DNA from: Patiria pectinifera
Taxonomy: Eukaryota > Echinodermata > Asteroidea > Valvatida > Asterinidae
Assembly: GCA_029964075.1 (NCBI GenBank)
Contig: CM057135.1
Span: 28,075,366-28,139,365 of the forward strand
DNA length: 64,000 nt
Direction of reading: 5' to 3'
Made by a program: the position numbers and the translations under genes. Every line of letters starts with the position of its first letter. The stretch's first letter is position 1. Positions 28,501 through 40,000 of this stretch are shown piece after piece. The notes beneath the pieces were generated by a model that had not been told where the DNA came from, searched no databases, and saw only the letters and a program-made list of their open reading frames with translations.

Positions 28501-31500
28501 ACCAAATCATTTTGAAATACCTTGCTGGACTGTTAGTGAATGACAGTGTAAAGCATCCTGTAAAATCATGGCACCTGGTATACTGTCATTTTCAAGAAAA
28601 GTGGTATTTTTGTATCAATTTCAAACGCTGATCGGCCGATCAGGTTGGAAACAACTGGCTTTTTTTCCAAATACTGGCCCCAATTGACCATCGCACTTGT
28701 TTGCAATCGATTACAAACCTAGACTGGTTCCCTGACCTTACAATTCCCCAATGTATGTAAACTGCTCTGTTTCTTCTTATATGGAGTGACCTTACAATTC
28801 CCCAATGTATGTAAACTGCTCTGTTTCTTCTTATATGGAGTCAGGGAACCAGACTACAGGAAAATGATCGTTTTTCTTGGTTTTTATAGCATTTTCGAAC
28901 CCAAAACCTCGAAAAAGTCAGTGTAACTATATTTGCTATATATTTCCAACCCCCCAATTCCATCCATTTCTGAAAATTACAGCAAAAGCAAATGATGTAT
29001 ATTCCCTTTAAGTTTAATTCTCTCTTCTTTTTGATTTTCTTGAAGGTGTCAGTTCCTGCTCGGTCAGTGGCCACACCCACTACGACCGGTTTGACGGCGA
29101 AGTCTTCAACTTCTACGGAACTTGCAGTTACGTCTTGGCCAGGGCCTGCGGCGAGCCCCAAAACCCCTTCGAAGTGATTCTGGAGAACGAACCGGACGAT
29201 GAATTCCCGCACATGTCTCGTATAAAGGCGGTTCATATCGTCATCGGGGACCAGGTAGGCCATTTTTTAGGCCACTGCTTGTGAGTCAACTACGTCTTGC
29301 CAAATATGGTTTGAAAAGTGATATCAACTCATGATAAACTCATTGGCAAGAAACAAAACTAGACGCACTTGGCTTCATTAAAATTAGCCATCTATAAGGG
29401 TGCAACTGCATTTTTTTTCCCTCAGAAATATATTTTTTTCACCGACCTACCCTTCTTCAGAGACAAAAAAAACCAATATGGTCATTTGTTTGGTTATAGC
29501 AACATTCCTGTTTTGAATTGATTGTATTTGCATCAGAATTTCTGGCTGAAGAAAAGGATGGAGTTGACGGTCAACGGAGAGGAGCAGCACTACCCCTACA
29601 TCCAGGCAGGAATTGAAATCAACCAGTATGGATGGCTTGTGGTAAGGTCTTGTCGTATGGAAGTATCTCATATATCGGTCCGGGCTCACAAAGGTTGTTG
29701 GTGTGATCAACGCTCTGGGTTCCGTGTGTCAACCAAAGAGGGCGCGTTTTTACCTCTTTTGGGAGCTCGGTGGATTAAACACAGCATGGCAATACTGTAC
29801 TGCACTGGTTCGCACACGAAGTACTCACGACTTCCTGAATGTGCAAAAGCTATAGCCACCGCATCTTTAGGCGAGCCCTCAAATTACAATCCCTCCCCAG
29901 ACCGTTCGGGGTTGAGCCCGCCCAGTATGTTGAAGGGATTGGGACCTTGCATGGAACCGATCGGCCTGGATTAACTCCACCAGGCTTCTGCACCATGGCT
30001 CTGGCTCATCACAAAGGAACCAATTTGCGACGCACTAATCCTCCAGTAGGCAACAATGATTGTGATGAGCTTCAAAGACCCCGTTCCCACTTGATCCACC
30101 AATTGGGGGATCTGATCCACCTTTTGCCAAATTGCCGGATCAGATCCCCCAATTGGTGGATCAGATCCGGCAATTGTGTGTAGTGGGAACGCTAACCGTT
30201 ATAAGGTGGATCAGGATCAGATCCACCTTTTCTGATCCACCTCTGGACCAGGATACAGATCCCCCAATTGGTGGATCAGATCCGGCAATTGCCGGATCAC
30301 GATCAGATGGGAACGCAAAAGGTGGATCTGATCCGGCAATTTGACCTGTTAACATCCGCCCGGTGCACGAGTGGCGCGAAAATGTTGCAGTCTCATGAAC
30401 GAAGAAACACGTTTTCAGGCGTGTAGCTCATGTGAACATTTCCAGCGTATACAACATGCACAATAAACAACCGCTGAACTACGGGCTAGCACCGCGCATG
30501 CAAAAGCGCACGTGGTATCCTAAAACTACACTATAGGCCTTATTTTTGTTGCGTGTTCGTCCATTACTAAACCTTTTTCATTCCTGAAATTTTACTTATT
30601 TTTCCATCCATAAATGACTCTGAGTCCGCACTCACCAAAAGACTTCACTTTGGCACAGAATCATGGAAAAGCTTACGAGTATGCGATGAGAATAGTGCCG
30701 ATAACGCGGTACGTACGGAGGTGACAAATCTGAAGTATTGATTATAGAAAATTGGAAAATGATGTCGTAGTACATCATGTGACCGTTTCTAACCAATGAG
30801 AAGCTTCAGAACCAGGGAATCCCTTATCGATGCATTGGTTTCTGCCGTGATGTCACACAATGAGCGGCTCTGTTGGATTTCACCTGTTAATTTATGCACG
30901 CACGGATCCTCTACGGATCTGTGATTAATGTTGGTGAATTCGCGTAATTTTTGTCTGTAAATTCTGATAGTGCTGTTTGAAAACTGACCCATCCTGGCCT
31001 AGCATGCAACCATGCAACAATGGCACTCCCACAGAGCGCGCGTAATTCCGAACTCGGTGACCTTTCGGACCCAACATTTCCGTACGAAAAGGTGGATCAA
31101 GCATAAGTGGGAACGCGACTTGCGGTTTCGTTGGGGTAAGATAACGATCACACCAAAATGCCGGATCTTGATCCACCTTTTTCCAATTCAAGTGGGAACG
31201 CGGTGAAAGAAGTTGCCGCTGGTAATCCCAGTGGGCAGAATAATCCTCCAACAATGGCCAGACTTCAATTTATGTTGCCTATTGTGAAACCCTGAGTCAC
31301 CAGTTTGGACCAATTGGGGCGTCACGCTTCAGTGACCGGGTGGCTTCTGGCTTCGTACCAATTGGGGTGAAAGAAATTAGCATACCGAACCCGGTACCCG
31401 AACGGTCTGTTATCTGATGGCTCGCCTTAAACAAAAAGGGGGTCCCCGATTGCAGGCAAATACACACTTGTCTAAGTTAGGGTGGCATGGGTGGTTTGTG

Positions 31501-34500
31501 CGTAAAGCGCTCGCCTCTCACCAAGGTGACCACGGTTCGAATCCTGGCCTTGGATCACATGTGAGTAGAGTTGTGCGTTGGTTCTCTCCTGTGCCACGAG
31601 GGTTTTTCTCCGGGCCCTCAGGTTTTCCTCCCTCCGGAAAAATCAAACACTTGCGATCTCAGGCTGTGCTCCGTGGTCATATATGGGTCGATGTAGCCGG
31701 CAGCCATAGGCGCCTTTACGTGCCAGCGGCCCGACCACGTTGTAGCCGCGTCCTTCGCAATTCAGCATACCAGCTGCGAGGAAGGATGATTAGCTTCCCA
31801 AATTATTATTATTATTGTTATTATAAGTTAAGTTGGGTTTGGTTTGGTAAGCCATCAGAAGACAGTGTCTTGCACATTTTCAGATTGGGTTGGGTTCCTG
31901 AATGGTTTACGTGAAAGTGTTATAAGATCGAATTTGAAGGGCAAAACCTAATTTGATTTACGTGAAAGTGGATGTCGACTGATGAGTTGTGCTTTGTTTC
32001 CTGTCGTGTATTGCAGAAGGTGTCAACCGATTTTGGTCTGACGGTAGCCTGGAATGGCCGGGATCTTGTCGACATCACTCTTCCGTCTGACTACGCCGAC
32101 GGAGTCTGTGGCATCTGTGGCGCCGTCACCAATCAAGAGCCTGGCTTGGGAGATGTAAGAAGGCGATTCCTGAACCGCCGTTTACTTGTGTTTAGAACAG
32201 TATAAAAGGTCTCTATCAAAGACGGTCATCTCTGTAGGAGAAGTGCCCCTTCGTATTATATGCAATCAAGCACGCACTGTGCAGTATTGAAAATGTTCCA
32301 AACAGGAGTGCTTGTTGCTCGAAATCTCAATTCAATTTATTCATTCGTCATGCCAGCATGAAATCTGATGCTGCCCATGCAAGTTAACGCTAAAAATGCT
32401 GATGCACGTGGCCGATCTGTAGGAAATGACGTCATACGAGAGAGACCTATTGTGAATAAAAGATCAAGACTACGATACAGATTTACAGATTTATGTTGAA
32501 AAGGACCAAGCTTTTGGTCAAAGGGACTTTAAAGTCTTTGGTTTTGCAACAACGCTCTTCAAACAGATCTCTAATTGACAATCGCACTGCTTGACAAAGC
32601 AACATTGTTTTCAGAACTTGCAACAGAGGATTATTTCCTTCCATAGAGAAATGCTGGTGCTTATAAAATCCTACTGTTTTACCTACAGCATTATGTCATG
32701 ATCAGCCGAGCCGATTAAAACATCTTTTCATTTGCCTGTACGCTTTCATTGGTTGCTGTGTGTTACCATTCAGATCTCCAGAATCCAAAATCATTGACTT
32801 TCAAAAAAATGGGTCTCGAAACTAAATAAGCCTATGTAAAAAATTCCCTGATATCTGCGGCTACCAATATCAGTCACTGAGTTTTTTTGTAAATGTGAAA
32901 CAAGTTTGAATAAATTGACATCAAGAAAATTAGGATTACTTTTTCTGTAGAGTTCCCCCTTAAACAGACATTTAAAAAAACATATCATAAAACTGAACAA
33001 TATATTTTCTTTCAATATATCTACAACTCGTAAAAGATAAGTTCTTAAAGATTTCTGCCCCTCCCCCCCCAAAAAACTTACTCCATCCCACTACATAAAA
33101 GTGAGACCAGACATCCATGCAATTTTTTGACTCTGCGAGAATGATGGAAATTAATGTTGTTGAAATCAAAAATCGAAACAAAAAAAAATGAATGATGCAA
33201 ACTTTTTTGAAATGTGGTGTTTTGATCCGTGATTCCATAGTATCCGAACGCTCATGGGTACGGCACGGCCTGGCTGCATAACGCAGAGGAATGTCCTGAA
33301 CCAGGGGACGACTATGAAACCTGTGCGGATAGATCCTGCAATCTAAGAGAAGCTGTCCAGAAGTGCTCCATTCTGATGTCACCGCAGGGTATGTGTTCAA
33401 CCGTAACCGTTATCCATAAAATACCTAAGACAGTTTACCCGTCCCTATTGGTCGAGAGCCTGTCATGTGGGTGGTTTTAATTGGTTGATGACACACCGGC
33501 TGGTTGGTCTTAAACAATTTTCCGGTGTCACATAAATTTTGGACTCCTTTGAAATCAGGTCCCTTTTACCCTTTTGTTGGTTGCACATTTGTGATGTGGA
33601 ATGTCAATTTTAAATTATTGCAACAAGGCTTCACGTTTGGATAAGTGTGTGGATAATATTGGTTTCCCCGACGGCATGCCCAATAGCTAGATCAAATATT
33701 TATCATTCTTTCAAAGGCTATTTAAAGGTGGTTCAATATGGGGTTTTTCTGATTCGAACCAGCCAGCCTACTCGGCAAGCTTGGTGGTCGAATGGTAAGA
33801 CCTTTGCTCTAGTAAGAGGGAGGTCGTCGGTTCGAGTCCCACCCCAGTGATTTTTTTGTCACAATCACTCGAGACAACACTAAGTGTATAAAATCTGTAC
33901 GTCAGTGTAGGGCAAAACCCGGCATTGAATTTACATCATCCTGGCACAAATTGCATCTTATGAATCAGTTATTGGTGATTGTCTTTGTCATGTGACAGTC
34001 GCCTGTCCAACGGGATGGTTCGCACTCCCCACCGAGGAGAATCTTCACATCTGTTACTACGTCAGCGAGGCGGAGGAGGGCCTGACCTACGCGGCGGCTC
34101 AGCGCGAATGCCAGACCCATGGAGGCAGGCTGTACGACCCCAGGACGGAGTCTGAGGCCTGGAGCTTCAGGAATGCCACGGTGGGGCTGCTTGACGGCCC
34201 GTTCTGGCTGGGATGCTCTGATGAGGGGCACGAGGGCCGCTGGACGTGTGGGGAGGGAGGCCACTCCTGGTCTGTGGCAGCGCTGACTGGATACTGGGGT
34301 GAGTGCATTATAACGAAGCGCCATTTTCACGACTCTACTTACCGTAGGCAGAGGATCCCTTCTAACTATAACGGAAAATTCTGTGGTATCGTTATTTTGT
34401 TGGTCAGCAAAGAATTTGAGCTTGAGCTTATGGGTTTATCTTGTAACTATGGATTATTTGATAACAGAGTTAGCACAGAATTTCTGTGCCAATGCTGTCA

Positions 34501-36998
34501 GCACAGAATGGCGAGCCGTGAAATTCGTCTTCCAAATAACTGTTGAGAAGCAAATCTTTCTTCAGTACTGGCAGCCTCCGTATGTGCATAGCGATGTTTG
34601 TCGCTGGTAACACAAAAGTCAAACTGTTAATATGTGAATAACAACTACTGCTTTCAGATCACCTGAATTCGGGCGTTTCACAATGCAGTGCGCAACCAAG
34701 AACTTGCCATGGAGGGTTCATTTTTCCTAGTGCATTGTGGGAGATGGTCGACAAATTTACAGCGCGGGACATTTGAAATTGTTCGTTTTTTTGCAGTCAG
34801 TAGTGTCGCAAGCCTATGATTCGAGTATCTGTTTGCCCTTTTCTTTTCTTGTTATCAATATGGTGTGTTTTTTGTAAGGCGGCAGAATGCTATGCCCCAA
34901 TCTATAACAAATTAGCTCAAGTTGTCTACTGACACTCATTCAGTGGGCCATGTTTTGTCGACCGTAAAGTTGAAAAATTGACTCTCCATGGCAAACTCTT
35001 GGTGGCGCACTGCATTGTCAATCCCCCGAATTCCCACACAGCTGTGCTTCAGATAGAAACTTGTTGGCATGGGGATAACATTTGCATAATGTAAAATATT
35101 TCAACTGCAATCTTAGCCAAAATGTACCCTCCAGACACCATTCCGGTACTTAAGATTGCTCTTTCTGCATCAAGTTACAGAGTTTCCCAAATACTTTGCC
35201 AAATTGAGGTTCCCAATTGTTCCTTTTGATCTTGTTTTCTCCACAGCTTGGGACGAGGACCAACCCAACAACGCAGATACTGGGCTCATAGAGGAAAACT
35301 GCGCCCTGATCTATGACAACGAGAAGTGGCGAGATGTCTCCTGCAAGGCACGGGCCTTTCACCTGGTCTGTCAGCTGGAGAGCCGTCGGGAATTTCTGTG
35401 TAGGTTTCCAAACAAGTTACTCATTAACCCTAGCCTTCCGAAGTCCTCCAAACTCCCTTCATTGCACTACAGGGTGCATGCATGACTTTCAAAATCTAGG
35501 ATATGAAAGCCCAATTCATAAGCTTGCTTTTAGTACAAGAATCATTCAAATCATTCATGTACTTTTCAAGTTTTCAGAATTTTAAACGCAACCACCGTTT
35601 TGAAGATCTGTCCACGGATCACAAAAAGGTGTGTTCTTTCAGCAAAACGAAAACAGTTCACACACATCCTTATGTGATTTGTTTTCGATTTGCTGAAAGA
35701 ACACTGAACTTTTTTTGTGATCCATGGACAGAACCTTAAAACGGTGGTTGTGTTTAAAACTCCACAACTTGAAAAGTACATAAGTGATTTGAATGAATCT
35801 TGTACTGAATAAAAGCTTATGAATTGGGCTTTCATATCCCAGATTTTGAAAGTGCTGCACGCAGAACTTCACTAAAACAATGGTCCTGACATTTGGGTTT
35901 CGGTTTTTTTTTACTGCCCTGTAGTGAAGGATTTTGAAGGATTGAGGCTGTGTGACACACATTTGTCAGTTGATTTTTGGAGGATGCATTGTGTCAAGCA
36001 AAGAGCACTGCCTTTGGATACATCGGGGCTGTGTACCTTGTGTTGTTCAAATTTAGCCAGACATAAATAACACCTAGATTATACTTGGAATCATCCGCAC
36101 TTGCTATCGATATCATCTGCAATGCCTCAGAGTATTAAAGAAGTTGTGGAATGCTCGAAGACATTTCCGTCATTTTTCGGGTATATGTAGCCTAAGGTGT
36201 GATGAAATAAAAATGACTATTGTGTCTGTCATAAAATGAGTACAAAAGGTACTTTTGAGAGCTGTTTTTCAGGTCCTGTTTCGACCCGAACGTGCAATTT
36301 GTGTAAAAGTTGTCGTTGGGGGCAGCAAACAAAACATAGTAAATCGTGACGTAATAAACAGGACTCCCTATGCAGCGTAGTATAAACGAGTCCTGTTTAT
36401 TACGTCACAATTTTTTTTATTTTACGTAGAACCCGACGACTGTTGATTTCAATTATGCGCTCGCCGACCAACAAATTACTCGATGAATTTCAAGTTTATA
36501 AACATATAAACGCACATTACAAAAGAATGGGAGTTTGTCATTATGATATATATGGGTCTACTCTACAATAAAAAAATATAAAAAACAAAACGACTTTCAG
36601 CATTCCACAACCTCTTTAACAGTGATCGTTGGAGGATTTTGCAGGATTGAGGCATCACCCCTCCAATGAACAAATTCAAGTAATAATGGAAGATTTTGGA
36701 GGAATGAGGCTGCATCCAGAAAGAATTCCCTGCTGGGCCACCACTCAGACCTCCTGCACTAAGTCTATGGGCCATGACAGAAAAAGTTAAAGTATTTTAA
36801 GAATTGTTGCACTCCTTAAATAGTGTTTCCTCATCAGATTTACAACTTTTGGTACTTTTCAGGTCATTTTAGGGAATATGAGTGGTGGCTCAGTATGGAT
36901 CTCTTTCCCTGCATCCTAGCAAAGCGGCCTATAGTGGTTAGGGTTGAAAATGAAAAAATGAAAAAGTGTGGCGATCCAGGAATTTCTGCCATAAGAAA

Positions 36999-37030
<32 letters not shown>

Positions 37031-40000
37031 AAAATGAAAAAGTGATTCTATAGAGAAAGCATAAGTGTGTAGTTTTCGTGGTGTTGTTTATTATCTCATT
37101 TCCTTTCCTCAGCTCCATTCCAGAAATGTCACGATGTCGTGCAGCCCCATCCATACTTCGCCAACTGTATCCAGAACCTGTGTTCTACCCTACCAGACGA
37201 CGACAAGCTGTGCTCATCCCTGTCGGCATACGACAATATCTGCCAACTCAGTGGCGTTGACGTTGGGCTGTGGCGATCCAGGAATTTCTGCGGTAAGAAA
37301 ATTCACGTTCTAACGAAGGAGGGGGGGGGGAGGTTGTTATTATTATTATTATTTATTTAGCCATTCTCACAACATTATAAAGAAAGGCAAGGAACAGCAA
37401 AAGTATAAGTACTGTGGTCCGAGGACCTGCCAGAGCTCGGTTTCTGAATTGTTCCTTAAATGGAGAGGACATTTCTCGACATTTGAAGACATAAGAGGAC
37501 AGTGCCGAGGACCTGCTGCTGTTGTAAAACAAGGGGCAGTATTTTGCAATGAAGTGATGTTAATTAGAAAACATAAGTGAAATGTTGAAAGTATTTCACA
37601 GTAAAAAGTCTACATTGTTTTTTTGTTTTTTTTAATGACATGGAATTTGTGTCGGGGAGATACAAATGTTATATGTGATGCGATCAAGCTACATGAGTCG
37701 TTTGTCAGGAATTTTCATTTGGAGATACAGGCCAAAATATGGCCACTTCATCACATCACTTCATCACTTCTCTTGGTGTTCCGACTTCCATATTTTTTTA
37801 ACTAAAGATGGTATCAGCATGCAGTTTTCACAGAAGTAATACTCATTGTGCTCTTTTCAAATCTGTAATAAATTTTTTTTTTGTACCAGGGTCGACAAAC
37901 GACTCATTTAGCTTGATTGCATCACATAATTTGAAAAGAGACTGTTACCCTTTGCTGATGTACTTAAATAAAAAAATTATAAAATTTACCTATCTCGTAT
38001 AAAACTTATATTGCCTTAGCTGCTGGTACATGAGACTTGAGCCGGCAAAGGGGTAAGACGTCTGCACTAGTAACCTGCGATGCCTAAGCTGCTTCAGAGG
38101 ATTCCTTGGTCAAAACGATGGTTGAAACGAATCGAATTTCTTTCTCTAAGGAAGAAAATTCAGGGAGGCAAAACCTCTCAATAAAACAATTGATATATCT
38201 GTCAGTTATGGTATCAAATAAACTACATATGGGAAACTGACTGGGTGCATTTATAGTAATAAAAAAAAGGTTGAATGGAAAAATGGAATTGACTAGGATA
38301 GTGAGCAACTTTACAATTACAGGATGAGTAAAAAAAACTAAACCCAAATGTCGGGACTGTTGTTTAAGTGACATTCTGCGTGTAGCGCTTCCAAAATCTA
38401 GGATATGAAATCCCAATTCATAAAGCTTTCTTTTAGCACAAGAGTCATTCAAATCGCTCATGTACTTTTCAATTTATGGAATTTTAAACACAACCATCAT
38501 TTTGAAGTTCTGTCCACAGAATACAAAAAGGTGTGATTGTGAAAGTGCTACATGCAGAACTTAACTAAAACAAAGGTCCCAACATTTGGGTTTTGCTTTT
38601 TTTTATTTGCTGTGTGTTGTTAATTATTTTGACAATTTCCCATATGTTTTTTTTTTCGTTCGTATTCTCAGCACTGGAATGCCCAGAGGGTGCCTCCTTG
38701 AATGAGTGTGTCAGCCCTTGCCCACCGACTTGTGCCGAGCCGGACAGATCCTGTGCGTTGCCCTGCCGGCCCGGCTGTGCGTGTCGCGAGGGAACGGTAC
38801 GGCAAGGACCTAAATGCGTACCCAAGGAAGAATGTGGCTGCTTCATGGCAAGCATGGGCCGCTTCATTGAGGTACGGTCACACAAAAAAACCCAATGTTA
38901 TAGAAGGAAAGTGTTAATGACTATTTAAAATCATTGGTTGGAGAGACCAAATCGTTGTGCTTGTGATGTGCACAGCCACAATTATGGGTACACCTTTTTA
39001 AAGAACCTTATTATGAACAAAAACTTGAAAAAAAACCCTGATGTGAAATGTTTTTGATATAATAAATGAATCAGTTATTGACCATAAAACTGCAAGTATT
39101 AACCTTTTCAGAATAAATAGTGCTCCAAGTTAGTGACATATGCTACATGTACAACTAACTATTCTTTGTTTCTCTGAAATTGATATTATTATCTTTGTAA
39201 CAAAGTCATGCCAAATTGTATTGTGGTTGAGGTACCTGTGATGGATCACAAGTTATCACAAGTCCATAAGTCCATCACAAGTCCGTCACAAGCCCATCAC
39301 AAGCCATCACAAATCCATCACAAGCCCGTCACAGGCCATCACAAGTTCATCACAAGCCCATCACAAGCCCATCACAAGCCAATCACAAGCCATTCACAAG
39401 TCCATCACAAGCCCATCACAAGCCCATCACAAGCCATCCAGTCTTGTGATGCACTTGTGTCACAAGCCCATCACAAGTCCATCACAAGTCCATCACAAGT
39501 CCATCACAAGTCCATCACAAGCCCATCACAAGCCCATCACAAGCCCATCACAAGCCCATCACAAGCCATCCAGTCTTAAGTCAAGTCACAAGTTATTCAA
39601 ACGTACTGTGACAAAGCCATTCAGTTATAATTCTTCATCGTGATGCACTTGTGATGCACTTGTGATGCACTTGTGATGCACTTGTGATTCACTTGTGATG
39701 CACTTGTGATGCACTTGTGATGCACTTGTGATGCACTTGTGATGCACTTGTGATGCACTTGTGATGCACTTGTGATGGACTCGACTTCAGCAATAACTTT
39801 CGATTAAATAGATCTTGATTGTTTAATACAGATGAAACCCCGTTCAAAGGCGTAATTCCCATTTGTGATTTTGCCTCGCCTAGTAGCCTCATTCGTAGTA
39901 ATCAGACATCTTGTTCTCTCTCGTCTTGTGTTGCAGCCGGGGGATTCCATTTTCAAACCGGACTGTGAGGAGCTGTGCCACTGTCTGCCCGGCGGGAGGC

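Noticed and set aside
31417..31914. 165-residue plus-strand frame.
   Set aside because: Overlaps the tRNA-derived SINE at 31478-31825 and shows no domain.
33992..34546. Stand-alone C-type lectin gene of 184 residues.
   Set aside because: The lectin lacks its last cysteines in that frame; they are in exon 23 after a proper donor and acceptor, and the start lies inside the acceptor region.
39240..39640. Open frame encoding a histidine-, serine- and proline-rich repeat protein.
   Set aside because: It is the catcacaag minisatellite read through; no start context, no splice sites in phase, and the gene's frame does not use it.
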